Positions 23,001-34,735 of a stretch of DNA of 64,000 nucleotides are shown here, one piece after another. The translations under genes were made by a program, and so were the position numbers. The notes under the pieces are model-generated. The model did no database searches, was not told the origin of the DNA, and saw nothing but the letters and a program-made list of their open reading frames with translations. Each line of letters begins with the position of its first letter. Position 1 is the stretch's first letter. The stretch is from Takakia lepidozioides (taxonomy: Eukaryota; Streptophyta; Takakiopsida; Takakiales; Takakiaceae). The stretch is from positions 27,898,001 to 27,962,000 of the forward strand of contig CM060731.1 of assembly GCA_030704615.1 (NCBI GenBank). Reading direction: 5' to 3'.

Positions 23001-25375
23001 GCCTTCAAACCAAGGGAAGGAAAGTTGTCGAAACCACAGCCATCTTGTATCCCACTGAAAAACCACTTGAAGAAGCTCCAAAAGAAACTGAACCCAAAAA
23101 ACTTGCCAAGACACTTTGCTTGTTTCCTGTCCATCAATCATAACAACATGTGAGCCTCTGTCTCTTTCTTCCCACCCCTACAACTGTATCATTACTGAGA
23201 TTTCTGTAGGCACTTCCAGATTGTTACACACCAATGTAGCTTCCCCAACTCATCCCTTTCTTACATCCCCTTGATTACAGGAGACTAGATGTTGACAATC
23301 TGCATAAGCAGCCCAAGTCCCCGTGAGTATACTTTCACGTAGAACATGAGACAGCTGTGGATTTCACACCTGCACACATCATGCACCATGTGTACACACA
23401 TGGAGCATGTATGGAAGAATGGGGACAGACTCAAAAGTTTCTCCCGTTCACGCTACCAGTGAAATGGTCAAAATCTCTTTAGTTGACTGAATGTATCCAT
23501 TAAACTCAAAATCACGTATTTAAATTGTCTCTCTCATCCGGGGTTTGATTGTAGCCCCAGTTTTTTATGTGAATGTGAGTGTGCAACACATTGCTCTCTC
23601 TTGGCAGATGGAGCATACTTTGCAATTTTTGCACCATCTGGTGAATGAAAACTGTTGATGAGAACTGCTGTTGCAGTACCACTGGGGTACACCAGCTTGT
23701 AGTCAATGATCATGATCTGCACAGCCATATCCAAAGGAACTTCAGATTAGGCTCACTTACTTTGAGGTCAGTTCCACCTCCGGAGAGTGAAGTGAGTGAT
23801 GCAGAAAAGTGTTTGAGTTAATTTGGGCATTAACATGGAGAGAAAAGGAGGACATCTGTAACATGGTTAATATGGGCAGAAGGGAGAGAGATTCTGGTAT
23901 AAATAAAAGAAAAGTAACCTCTACCTGTGGTCAAGGTAGGCAAACAAATATGTTTGACCACAGTTCTGACTACCGTGGGGAAAACTCCACTGTCCAAAAG
24001 AGGGGAGGGCTGGGCATCATCTTACTTCTCAAGTTAAAGTTCATATAAAGTTTTCGTTGTGCAAAGAACCCTCCCAAAATTAAGGCACTGCAGTAGAGGT
24101 TAGAACACAATACAAAGAATGTGACAATTCCATGACTTCTGATTTGACGAACCTTCCGAAGTGCGACGATAGAGAAGATGCCAATGAAGCTGACTGTGAA
24201 GAGGAACCCAATCATCCAACCCAGGGCTGGGTTCTTCACCATCACGTTTCCTGGGATGTCCGGTGTATTGGGGTCAAGAAGTGCATCGTGCGTCTTCTGG
24301 TCCATGCCCAGTATGTATGAGCCAAAACCTCCTGCACCCTCCCACACATAAATCCAGTCAGCTCCTGCATCTATAAGTGTCCTTGCCCTTAATGATTGGG
24401 TCAGTTGAAAATTGCTTGACCAACTTCATAAGACCAAGTTTTTCCTCTTGACAGGCTCGACGGAGGGGCAAGGGGAGAATGGGGCTCGTACAAATTTCAT
24501 CCCATACATTCCTGCCCCTCGGGCAAGCTTCCACCGGCCTGAGATACGACATTTGCAATATGCACTCAAAACATCCCAGCTCCAGATCTTCAAAATATAT
24601 GACTCCGGGCTTGGGCGTAAGCTACTTCCCTAGCCACTTTCAATCTCCAATTCCGTAAACCTAGATCCCTCTACTTCTCTGGGTAACTGTCATGCTTTAG
24701 GGTGCGCTTAGTCGTGGGGGTACTCGAGGTTTAATGTAACTGTGCTGCTCCCTCTACCTAGACTGCTCTCATATGCTGTCTCATTCAGAGACTCTGCTCT
24801 CCTCTCCCCACTGCTTTTAAAGCAACGTAAAGCACTGCCTCAAATTCCCTTTGTAAAAATGGGGGCGTCCCCACCATTCCGCATTTTGCCGTGGCATGAC
24901 ACAACTTTTCACGATTTACGAGGCTTGAGAAGTAGTTACCGCTGAAGGCAAGGCCATAGCACGACACAACACAGGTCTGAATCACAGTGTTCTCCTGACG
25001 AGTAAACGGCTTGCTCCCCATCCCTAGTTTGGAGGAAAGCGAGGTCCATAGCTTGATGAAGAAGAATCCCAACAACCCCGCAGCAATGTTCAGCGACGGA
25101 ATTACCCCCACAGTCAGATTCAATTTGTGTGTGATAATGCAGAACAAACCACCCAGACAAGCCCCCACGAAAAGGCCCCTGAAAGTAATCTGGTCCTGCC
25201 AACGCGGGATCTCAACACCGGTGAAAGCATCTTCCAAGTTCCCATTATCATTCGTCATGTTGTTCAGTGGATACTCGGATCCCGAAATCGGACCTTCCTT
25301 ACTGTGCTCCACATCGTGGCCATGACGCTTGTGAATTCCAGTGTCAGATTCTGCCAATACACTTTCAGCACCCAT
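20018..25375 (-). CDS. Yellow Stripe-Like (YSL) metal-chelate transporter, copy 1
   Basis: Seven exons on the minus strand: 25375-24940, 24331-24153, 23716-23619, 23126-22989, 21935-21746, 21441-21318, 20970-20018. All junctions are GT-AG and phases fit, giving 705 residues. The ATG at 25375 follows an in-frame TGA at 25396-25394. The protein has an acidic cytosolic N terminus, then the OPT/YSL membrane domain with many hydrophobic segments and family blocks [58 protein letters not shown] and [12 protein letters not shown] proteins carry metal-nicotianamine (iron, copper, zinc) across plasma or internal membranes by proton symport. Intron 4 contains a LINE 3' end in opposite sense. Exons 3-5 have the same lengths as in copy 2. 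Metal specificity is not predictable from sequence. Confidence 0.95.
22615..22680 (-). mobile_element. LINE 3'-end copy in YSL intron 4
   Basis: On the minus strand it reads GGGTCTAAGGGCCACAAGGC, then TACAGCAAACAACTTCTTAT and GAGTACATTC. This matches the end of the LINE at 9776-9836 and the copy at 62640-62700. Only the last 60-70 bases are recognisable; next to it lies a GGGA-rich simple repeat. Confidence 0.7.
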
Positions 25376-27199
25376 CTTTTTTTCCAAAATGCCTCAAAAC
25401 CGTGTAACGATTGCAACAAACTTGCTCCTTCCTCTCAGAAAAAACAAGACACCAACAACTTCATCTTTCCCACACTCCCTTGTCACTTTCTCGTGTCTTT
25501 CCTCCTACATTCTCCTCCCCAAATCCTCCTCTAGCCGCCTCTCACACCCTCTCACAAAACACTCTCTTTGCAGTCTCCAAACTAAGAACTTTAGTCTGGA
25601 AAAGCTCTCCTTTTTCCCCCTTTCTGCAACCCTCTCCGCACGTGCTCTGCCCGAGCAATCCAAGCGAGCCTGCAATGCAGCAGCACGGGAGAGCCCCACC
25701 GGCCTTTATCGCCCTCCCTCCCCCCCCTCCGCCGGGTCAACCCCGCAACCCGCCGGCGTCAAGATATCATCCATCCACATTGCCGCCGCTCATCCATCCG
25801 GGATGTCTTATCGCATTATCCACGCTAAGAGGTTGCGGCGCCACCGTCCGATCGGTACAGCTGGGCCGTCGCCAAATCCGCCGGTAGCAAGTCACCGGTC
25901 AACACCGCCTCACTCGTGTGTACTCTGCCGGCGGGTGCTCCGGTCGGCAACTTTCGAGTCTTCGAGAAAAGCCAGTTGGGCAGCGCAGCGTGTGAACAGG
26001 GACGCTTTGCGGCTCATTTTGCCCACAGGAATCGGAATCTCTTAGAAGCAGTGGAGCGTTCACACGGCGGCATGGAATCCGAGTTGGAAAGTTTGTCCGC
26101 TGTGTGTTGACAAATTAGGGTGGACAGCTTGCCGTTCTCGTTTGCGAGACATTCTCTTCTGCGAGCTCGATGACACCAAAGCATTTCCAGGAACTTACTC
26201 TTACTTACGCTTTCTAAAAGCCTTGCTCGTCATCATCAATGATGAGGGAGTCAACCCCACCTCGAAATCTTCACCGGCTAAGTTAGAAGTACACGAAAGT
26301 TGATCTGGCACCCAATAGACTCAGTTCGATAATCTATTAACCTAACTGTCACTGAATCCAACATCGGCGAGTTTGTTCAAGGAAATCCAGCGCCAGATTC
26401 TGATTCTGGGTGGTTCCGAATCCTGACCAGCAACGTGATTCCCAGATGCAGGGAGCGGGGGGATTCAGTCCACTGTTGGGGGGCGTAAGTATATCCTGAC
26501 GATGTCACCATGCACCTCTTTGCCCTTTTCTAGGGCTGCCAGGCTTGCACGCGCACTGCAAACGCAACAAACGTGATGTGGTCGGGCTTCACCCCTTCCC
26601 CAATCATTTGCTCATAGGTCTCCAAAGCATTCCTACCACACCCATGCTTGGACTCCGGACACGACCTACCTACTTGCCAGACTTGTCTCTATATTTTCTT
26701 TTCTTTTTTTAAAAGGCACCAATAATTTATTAGAGGAAAAAATAAACCTCAATGATGCCATAAGGGATTGACACATCCAAGGGATGAGGGACGAGCCTCT
26801 TTTGTTCTTTTGTAAAGAAAGGGGGACAGAGGCCCTTCAAATTAAGAAAGAAATGGGAAAAATAATAACTCGTTATCCAAGAATCCACGAAGCAACGCAT
26901 GAGAGTGAGAGAAAGGGTGTAGAGGCCCAGAGTTGGTAGTTGGTACCTTGTGAGCATAGGGCCAGCAGGAAAAATAAAACTAGCAAGAGCACAATCCACG
27001 GTTATAGGAGTAACATGTTGAAATACAAGTCCATAGGGTACCGCTACGTTTGTAGGGTCAAATACATGGTCTATGAATAGCTAAAACCCCTAGACATAGA
27101 ATATAACACAAATATTTAGTAGTAAAATATTACTTTTAATATTAAACAGCAGTATTTCGCTAGCGAAATGTGAGAGATGTATTTCTCAAGTTCCAGCAC
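25376..27199. other. Upstream region of YSL copy 1
   Basis: GC-rich from about 25650 to 26100 and AT-rich after 26700. It should hold the 5' leader and promoter of the YSL gene. Plus-strand open frames here (25341-26045 and 25411-25887) overlap the YSL first exon in antisense, are proline/serine/arginine rich by composition, and show no domain, so I do not call them genes. Confidence 0.45.
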
Positions 27200-27203
27200 A
27201 TCA

Positions 27204-27440
27204 GATGGTAGCTCAGCTGGTAAGTGCACAGTGTGTCGCCCTGGTGGTTTGGGGTTCAAACCCGCTGCCTTGCCTGGTGTGTGGATTGTTCGTGACCGGC
27301 TGGGCTGGTGGTGACGTTTCCCACCTGTGTGCCTGATGGCTGATCTGAAAGGGGGTTAATTTTTCCCCCTCCTCAAGGGCCTGAATTGTGAGCAGTCGCT
27401 CCCAGGTTTCCTTTAATAATTTAATTTAATTTATTTTTTT
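27204..27440 (+). mobile_element. tRNA-derived SINE
   Basis: An internal Pol III promoter is visible: box A TGGTAGCTCAGCTGG at 27206-27220 and box B GGTTCAAACCC at 27253-27263. A tRNA-unrelated body follows, ending in CTCCCAGGTTTCCT and an AT-rich tail. The tail motif recurs at 29757-29800. Confidence 0.75.
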
Positions 27441-27891
27441 TAAATTTCCGAGAGTTTTCCTGAAGGCAAACCAAAAATATTATTTTTACAAAAATCAAAA
27501 AATCAAAAAATAACTTCGTTAGCAAAAACTCTTGTGCCACGGAAACACAAATTTTTCAAATGCCTCTCATTTTTTAATATTAAGGTCTTCATTGTGCCTA
27601 TGGGCCTCGCTAGTAATGCCCGTGGGCCAGCTCATAAGCCCACCGGGGTTTGCGGGAAGGTCCACTCACTCTACAGAGCCGCTAGTAGACAGCCGTTGGA
27701 GAGGGTCCACTTTGCAGTCGAGTCCACTCTGGAGGGTCCATTCTGCAATCCAAGGTTGGGGCGTCCATACGCCCGGTGCATACGAGGTCACAAGGACATA
27801 AGTGAGTCCACCAAGCCCACCCCCGCCATAGAAGAACAAGGACTTAGGAACATTTCAGAAAAAACAAGATTTAAAAATAAATAAATTACCA

Positions 27892-28017
27892 ACGACCACC
27901 AATATGGGCGGTCGCTTCATTTAAAAATAAGTCAATTACCGACGACCGCCAATATAGGCGGTCGCTTAATTTAACAAAATATTAAATTACAAGCGACCAC
28001 CAATATGGGCGGTCGCT
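27892..28017. repeat. Three tandem hairpins, ~50-bp period
   Basis: Three copies of a near-palindrome of the type GCGACCRCCAATATGGGCGG followed by TCGC lie at about 27892-27915, 27942-27966 and 27992-28016. They are separated by AT-rich spacers that are themselves similar (ATTTAA..AAAT(A)..AATTAC). Each can form a stem of about 9-10 pairs. Confidence 0.85.
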
Positions 28018-28250
28018 TTTATACAAAATGTTTAATTAATAACACACATTACAACCTGACAAGAATTGAAGACCCAACCTCATACATTTTATCCATTGTT
28101 TGTAACCATCATACTACCTATTCCAACTCATGTTTCCCTTGTTGGACATGGACATAAAGGGTTTTTTTTTTTTCAGAAACCCACCACTCATAGTATATAA
28201 GGGCTAGTCATGAATTTTATCTATATATATATATATGACTCCAACTTATG

Positions 28251-28413
28251 TTTTAAATGGTTTATTTCATTCTAGTTCAAAGTTTTAAACATAAGCCATA
28301 AATACATAGATAGAAGAGCCAAACTAATCAAGTACATAGAGTCCAATTTTTTCTGTTTTAAATGGTATATTTCATACTAGTTCAAAGCTTTAAACATAAG
28401 CCATAAATACATA
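28251..28413 (+). repeat. Direct repeat pair of ~58 bp
   Basis: 28251-28308 and 28356-28413 share TTTTAAATGG(T), TTCAAAG and TTTAAACATAAGCCATAAAT in order with a few mismatches. They are spaced 105 bp apart. No wider structure was recognised. Confidence 0.7.
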
Positions 28414-29572
28414 CCGTGCCCTCATTCTCTAGCCATCACTACCCCAAACCACACATCTAACCAAGTGGAGTGGACGACCTTTGGCAAGCCTTGGCCTTGG
28501 GGAGGCTCTTAACCGGTTATGCTGGAAGGCAGTAGCCCTTGTGGTGAAGAGACACCATAATTAACGCTCCCTTTGGAGGCGTCTATATATATATATATTC
28601 TTTGTCCAGTTATTAGGTGTTCAGGGTATCAAAACCAGATTATTAACCTAGTTATCACTATATTGATAAACCAAAACCGACAATTTTCTTAAAAAGTGTG
28701 TTGTTGATAACATGTGGTTATGTGGTTTCAGATAACTTGGCTATATCGATAGCTCGACGTTATAAGCTGGTAAGTAATCGGAACGAGAACAAAATAGGGC
28801 AAATAACAATGCCATTTATGGATGTAAACATATATTACTGGCTCTTCTTTATTCTAAAGAGAAGACCACAAAATTAGTGTCGAAAATCACTAAACCCTTG
28901 TCCTGCAGTCCCCAAGTGTCACCTCCTCTCTTGGCTAAAAATTACTTCCTTTATGTGTCTTCTCCAGGTAACACCTCCCTCAGGTAATATCTGTTTTATT
29001 GAACAATTTATGGATGAATTAAATAAATGGATGAATTTTCAAGTTTATTATGGATGAAAGTAAATTTCACTATTCACAAAGAGGAGACATACGCGACTAG
29101 CCCCTTGTTTACATTCATTTTAGGGCTTGGGTTATAAGCGGGGAGGGGGCCTGCGCAAGCCTTCAATGTGGGCCATGTAGGACGTGGGCCCACAACATGC
29201 ACTTAAGTGTTTCCACTACCCTGTCCTGTCAATATTTAGATTACGATATATTAAATTAGATAAATAAATGATATGTATTAAACTAAATACGATTAATGGT
29301 TTATGTCAATGTTGGGCCGGTCTACTGTGCAGATCTTGGGATGGGCCCACACGAGATAGGTTTTAAAACCCCCCTCAAGGCCCAGTTGCTGCGGCTGGTG
29401 TTTCTTTGGAAACAAAAAAAAAAAAAAACCAAATAATCCAATAGTTAATTTTAGATGGAAAAAGAATTAATCTTTATATATGTGTGTTTCTACTAGATTC
29501 GAATCGCAAAACGAGTATTTAAATTAATATAGAGGAATTCAACATAATAGAAAAACAAATCTTATTCACAGA
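28414..29572. other. AT-rich intergenic DNA
   Basis: No gene recognised. Contains TA microsatellites (28584-28598) and poly-A runs. It lies downstream of the tRNA-Leu gene. Confidence 0.45.
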
Positions 29573-29577
29573 TGACG

Positions 29578-29609
<32 letters not shown>

Positions 29610-29652
29610 TGGAGCCTAAATCCAGCGCCTTAGACCACTCGGCCAAACCGTC
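29573..29652 (-). tRNA. tRNA-Leu (TAG)
   Basis: 80-base gene on the minus strand without intron. The acceptor stem GACGGTT pairs with AGCCGTC, the D arm contains GGCCGAGTGGTCTAAGGC, and the anticodon stem-loop is CTGGA-TTTAGGC-TCCAG, giving anticodon TAG. A long variable arm (GTCCGAAAGGGC) marks a class II tRNA, and the T arm is GTGGGTTCAAATCCCAC. The encoded end lacks CCA, as in nuclear genes. A TTTTT terminator follows about 16 bases downstream on that strand. Confidence 0.97.
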
Positions 29653-29744
29653 CTCAATGAGAAAAGTTGAAGATATTAAGATATATATTCATGTTCTTAA
29701 TTGAGGATTACAATACCCTCCCTAGTTAATCTATAACTTGGTGT

Positions 29745-29830
29745 AGATTTGACATTGGCCTGATTTGTAAGCTGTCACTCGCTCCCAGGTGTTTCCCCCC
29801 CCTCCCCCAAAAAAAAAAGAAGAAAAGAAA
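29745..29830 (+). mobile_element. SINE tail copy
   Basis: GGCCTGATTTGTAAGCTGTC followed by ACTCGCTCCCAGGTGTTTCC resembles the end of the SINE at 27380-27420 and is followed by C- and A-rich runs. No box A or B is visible upstream, so it looks 5' truncated beside the tRNA gene. Confidence 0.6.
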
Positions 29831-31402
29831 AGAAAATCTGAAATTAGTACAGAATGATAAAACTCAAATGGGCTACTGACGGAATGGATTGCAAACCAAC
29901 ACAGACATGGGACATTCAATGATTCACTCACATGCATTGCATACAAAGACTCACGCCCAATGATTCTACACTGTTTTGATCAGGTTTGCAAGCGGCGTGT
30001 GTAAAAGAGCATCTCTCAAATCAGAAGGCTCACGCTATCATTTTCACACGACAATCATTTGAGGGCCCAAGTTGAGCTTGTCACGTACGGCCCGAGGAAG
30101 CTTCCACAAAGGAATCAATTCTGACCAGTGATTAAGTCTATTTGAAGAAGTGTTTGAAAATCAAGTGCTGTGGTCAGGCGGCGCCCATATTATAAAGTTA
30201 CGGGTCTTTCCCGGTCTTGACTGGTCACTGTGCCATTGCCCATAAGCTTCGGCCCTATTGTAGTGCGATGTTAATGAGTCCACAGTTCTTGAGGGATACA
30301 ATGTTTTGAGTTCTGTTCTTTTTACTTGTATGATACCAACGAATTAATGGGGCTCAGCGGGAGAGATGGTAGGGCTGATCAGAGGTAGAATCTATATTAG
30401 TATGCTTGGAAGATGATTGGAGGCTCCATGCTACAATTTCATTTAGCTACATTAATCTGCTTGCGATCTCAAGTAGGACCTGTAGCTGGTTGTGTATCCA
30501 AAAAATTTCACGCCAATAAAGTGTGGAGTCCAGATTCCAGAATAGAAGTATATGTGGCCAAATGTAGAAGAATATTTGTAATATGTGTGGCGTGCTAATC
30601 GGAGTGCTGACATTGGAGCCGCCTCCCTGCCCGACACTCCACTCATCCAATTCCCCAGCCACCGCCTTTGGCCACGCAGCGGCCCCACTTGGCATAGCCC
30701 CGTGTGAACACTGAACACCACTTGGACTGAACCAGTTTTGCGCCAGTACAACGACGCGGCAGTCCGACCGCCTGCGCCTGTCGCCACCTCGAACGTGGCT
30801 ATTGGTGTAAACATGCTACCAGACCCGGGTATGGAGTATGCACTAGTCGGTTATATGGAACCCTGACCGCCTGGGCTCCCCACTTGCTTAAACCCCCTTC
30901 TCTGAGCCATGGAGGGAGACAGATGACAAGGGTTTGAACCCCAAACTCACATGCCACATGCCAATATACGAGTAGCTTTCCACCAGGTCACAGCCCTGTC
31001 CTGTTTTATTATACTTTTTAGAATTGAAGATATTTATTGGCCCTGCCCTTTTTTTAAGGGTAGGGACTACGCACCAGTTTGGTGAATTGGCCCTTAACCT
31101 TATATCATGGGTTGTTCCCATCAAAGGTATTGGGAACACATGTATTTAAAATGGGAACATGTCCACATGCGACATTTGTGGCTTATATGCGTATTGGGTG
31201 TTGCCAAAGTTGGTTGTTGGATGAAATAATGTAAGTGTTACTGGGTAAATTATATTAACCGTCATTCCATTAATTGAATTAAATTAAATTAACAAACATA
31301 TGAATTTGAAGTTTATATGTGGCGTAATTAAAATGATTGACAAGACTTGCATACATAGTTCATATTTATAAATGGAGTAATGTGGCATATGTAATATATG
31401 TC
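29831..31402. other. Intergenic DNA with a SINE-like unit
   Basis: No protein gene recognised. A GC-rich patch at about 30600-30830 gives open frames on the minus strand without domain features. One tRNA-like unit is annotated at 30925-31000. Confidence 0.45.
30925..31000 (-). mobile_element. tRNA-like SINE unit
   Basis: On the minus strand a box-A-like TGTGACCTGGTGG lies at 30993-30981 and a box B GGTTCAAACCC at 30940-30930, with tRNA-like spacing. Body and tail are not defined, so the limits are approximate. Confidence 0.45.
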
Positions 31403-32188
31403 TTTAACCCCTAAGCATCGTGAGCCAAATTGGAAAACAGCCCAAAAATGGGACCAACTGTCATGAATAACCCCATATATGCCAGCAAGGGTTCATCCAG
31501 GGAATGAACCATACTAACAGGTTCTTACCTACTCCACGCAGCTACTAACCAAATTTCAGAAGAAATGACCGTCAATTTAGGGAGATTATAACAAATTACC
31601 ATGGTGGGTTTATCAAGTCCAAGCAAATGTGGACAGAAAAAAACACTTTGACCAAGGAAATTTACCATCATAATTGTTTTTGCTCAGTCCCAGACCAACT
31701 CAGACAGATTCCTGGTGGGTTAGAGGTCTCCTCCTGAAATTGGAGGACCAAATTCCAAATAAATCTATTAGCTGGTTTGTATCTGCAATTAGGGGGGGTG
31801 CACTTGGCAGTGACAGAGAAAATGTTGCATACATCCTGTACATTGTAACCAAATGCACTTTCCTCTGGTGCAATTATGCCGTGCCCAAAGGTGAACAGGA
31901 ATGTGAAATTGATTTTAGAAAAATCCAAAAGCACAAGTGTAGATGGATGCACACAATTACTGCCACGTGGCAGGTCAACGGCCCAGGCCATGGATTCAAG
32001 GGCTTAGAAAACTTGTGGCGACCTGAGATTTTGTCCAATGGGGCGCATTAAATTCCCTCGTGCGCAGCTCCACGCCGCGCTCACTTTTCCTTCAGCGACC
32101 TTTTTCATCCAAGTACATCCACGGAAGCTATCCGTGGATGAAAACGGCTGCGACCCGATTCGGGTCGCGCAGGCCTTTAGGGGTTAAA
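31403..32188. mobile_element. MITE-like TIR element (~786 bp)
   Basis: Perfect 12-bp terminal inverted repeats: TTTAACCCCTAA at 31403-31414 and TTAGGGGTTAAA at 32177-32188. There is no transposase frame. The right end contains two strong hairpins, ATCCACGGAAGCTATCCGTG(GAT) at 32117-32139 and GCGACCCGATTCGGGTCGC at 32150-32168. TTA/TAA near the ends would fit a PIF/Harbinger-type insertion, but the target duplication is not certain. Confidence 0.6.
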
Positions 32189-33720
32189 TTAAAGATTTTC
32201 ACAATCCTTCTCAAACTAGTTATCAATCTCAATTAGATCATATTTGGACAAATACAATAATATCTCCATGTAAATCTACTAGTGACGACTTTTGTTCCTT
32301 TTAATTGGAAATTTATATATTTTTTTAAATTAGGAACAATGTAAAAATATAATATAGGCATATGACCTTATAATACTTTAGAGGGCATGGGCTTCTCCGG
32401 CTGGCCCCAGTCAAATCTTCCCCACATTGTCTTATCCCAGATTCACTATTAAATACTTTAGAATGCTAGAGATTGTCAAACAATAATGAGTAGCCTGCTG
32501 GTAAGGTGACGGTAATGGAGGCAATGAGGTGAAACTTGGTTTGATTCCTGATGGGTGGTAATGTCATCCTTGACTTTCGTGTCATCCTCCATTGTGTAAC
32601 TTTCCCTAGTCTATTTTAAACTGAGCCAAATTTAGACAATCAAATTTGGAGATCAAATGTAAGTTACACTGAGTGGAATGTTACATTCCCTGCTGTATAA
32701 CCCAGTGTAAAACCCAAGAGGAGTTATAGCCCCCACCGTGTAACCCAGATTGGAGTTTACATCCCTCTCCGTAACCCACCAGCGTCCTCCGGGAAATAAT
32801 TTGAGTTGAACCAGCCAGTGGCCCCTCATTCCTTCCTGGCAGCAGCAACCGGCTATAGGTGGGTTAAGTTACACTCAGTGGATGCTTCCCTTAGAGGTAA
32901 CTATATCGGGTCACTTTCCTAGATAATCTTTTTATAATCAATAGTATTCCTAATGATTTTTTCTGTGTTCAACTATAAATCCGACCATTATAAATATCAA
33001 CACTTTCTACAAATGAAAAATAAAATCGGTTTCATACAAAGACAACACAAGTGTCAAATGCACAACAATAAGTAATAATAATAATAATAATCACAACCAG
33101 TTTTAAGCAATTCAAACAAGTGAAGAACATTGCATCCTTGATAGGAGTTGGACCTGTCAATGCCCTCAAACCAGTTGGAAGCCAACAATTGAACCCTTCT
33201 TAAATGCAAGGACCTCAACCAAAAAGTGCAGGTAGGCGTGGGGCTGCGAGAGCAACTAAGGTCCGAGTCCCTACTAGAGTTTGCCCCCAACCTCATGAGT
33301 TCAATATTTTTCCACCTAAACGCCCTTCGTGGGATGTAACCCGGCCTGGCACGCTGGATTTTGCCACATGGCAGACTTCAACGTCCATTTCCGTTTTTTC
33401 TAATACATAACAGCAAAGCACCCAGTTGATTTCCTCTTCGGCCATTTTTTCCCTAGGTTCCGTTTCCTAAGGTTTCATTTATCATTCGGAAAGCTTCGGT
33501 TCCGTCTGGGACTCGTCTGGAAGGCAGAAGGCTTTGGGTCCAAGACCATTTCGTTCGCTTCTTGGTAACCACTCGGCTAGCATGTAACTGGCTATCGGTT
33601 CTCCCCGTTGGTCCATAACCCACTGTTACTCGAACTAAAGTTACACTCCTTTCAGTTCAATGTCACTCTTAAAAGAGGGCTGGAAAATTTCAATATGCCG
33701 AAAACCGACCTACGGTACCA
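32189..33720. other. Intergenic DNA with scattered repeat motifs
   Basis: No gene recognised. AAGTTACACT-AGTGGA appears twice in direct orientation (near 32662 and 32873), with several GTAACCCA motifs between, suggesting an old repeat. There is a TAA microsatellite at 33073-33091. Confidence 0.4.
32485..32620 (+). mobile_element. tRNA-like SINE unit
   Basis: Box-A-like TAGCCTGCTGG at 32491-32501 and box B GGTTTGATTCC at 32538-32548 with tRNA-like spacing. The 3' limit is a guess. Confidence 0.5.
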
Positions 33721-33729
33721 TCTTGTCAG

Positions 33730-34200
33730 AGATCACATGCGTGCATTAATATAGACAAGAGACAAAAATTTAATATTAATAAGAGTTTTGACATTTCATT
33801 ACAGAATACTCTAATTATATCTATATGTACAATTATAAAATATTAGTAAATTGAAAAATCGAAGCAATATTTGGAAGTGCTATAACCTTTACATTGAACA
33901 TGTGAAGAAATGAATGAATGAATGAATGAAATATTAGAGCAGATTTGACAAAATTGCTTTTCATTTTTTCATTTTTTTATTTTTTTCCCACGCAATCCGG
34001 ATAACTTCAAGAATGTTGGTTGATGATGCGGCTTTCGAAACGTGGCGATGATGATGTGGCAGAGATAATGTCTTTTCTACTTATTTATTATTATTATTAT
34101 TATTTTGGGCAATACGGGCAGCTATAAAACAATGATGGCCATGATACGGCAGTGATGATGTGGCAATCAATATTTTTAATAATCAAAATATTAAAAAGTA
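33730..34200. repeat. Repeat segment shared with 37148-38165
   Basis: TATAGACAAGAGACAAAAAT, ATATTAGTAAATTGAAA, TTTACATTGAA-(A/G)TGTGAAGAAA, ATTAGAGCAGATTTG and GATGATGATGTGGC recur in the same order right of the Copia element (37148-37200, 37780-38165). It also includes a GAAT microsatellite (33909-33930) and a TTA microsatellite (34080-34105). Confidence 0.65.
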
Positions 34201-34402
34201 GATTTAAAATATTTAAGCATAGAGACGTCTAAATAGATGTACATATATATAATATTTATTATCGAGTTGGTTATATTAGAAATCAACTCCTCACCAACTT
34301 ACTTCTGCTCGGAATTACTGGGATGACAAGTCACAATGCAGTATTAATAGTTGTGTTGACAAGTCGCTCTTTTGGATGGAAGATTTGATTGTATGGTCTT
34401 AG

Positions 34403-34735
34403 GAATTTGATACACGGGCTAGTGTTGTGGGCTACTTGGAGGCCTTTCTAAGTGATGAGCTTGAAATATCGGACGTTGATTCTGAGCAGGGAATATTGGG
34501 CATGCTAGGGAAGCGTCCATTGCAGTCGATGAGTAGCCCTATTTTGAATCTGCGTAAGTTCTATCATGCTGAGATCGAAAAGTTTGATGAACTAGTGGGT
34601 TTTGTGAGTGATGAGGAACTTCAGTGCGATCGTATGGAGATTGTGATGAAGAATTTACTTCAGATACCAAGTTTCTACTGTATGTTATCAGATGGACAAG
34701 AACCATCTGAATTGCCACCGGGGATGTTCAGCTGA
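34403..34735 (+). CDS. Small unidentified ORF inside the left Copia LTR
   Basis: An open frame from an upstream stop at about 34400 to TGA at 34733, about 110 codons (FDTRASVVGYLEAFLSDELE... to PPGMFS). It is acidic, without signal peptide or membrane segment, and I do not recognise a family. The first in-frame ATG lies within it, near 34502 (MLGKRP), giving 78 residues. It sits in about 640 bp inserted into the left LTR and so may be a captured gene fragment. Coding status is doubtful. Confidence 0.25.
   Translation, partial: EFDTRASVVGYLEAFLSDELEISDVDSEQGILGMLGKRPLQSMSSPILNLRKFYHAEIEKFDELVGFVSDEELQCDRMEIVMKNLLQIPSFYCMLSDGQEPSELPPGMFS

Noticed and set aside
20018-25375. YSL copy 1 as a pseudogene because the frames are scattered
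   Set aside because: All seven exons join in phase at GT-AG sites and keep the full family length.
25341-26045. Plus-strand frames antisense to YSL exon 1
   Set aside because: Low-complexity proline/serine/arginine-rich translations without domains, overlapping a well-supported exon.
27892-28017. CRISPR-like array
   Set aside because: Only three palindromic units with similar, not unique, spacers, in eukaryotic nuclear DNA.
30452-30814. Minus-strand frame of 120 codons in a GC-rich patch
   Set aside because: Both overlapping frames look equally random; probably a composition effect.
31674-32051. Plus-strand frame of 125 codons
   Set aside because: It lies inside the MITE-like element, has no recognised domain, and no homologue is suggested by eye.
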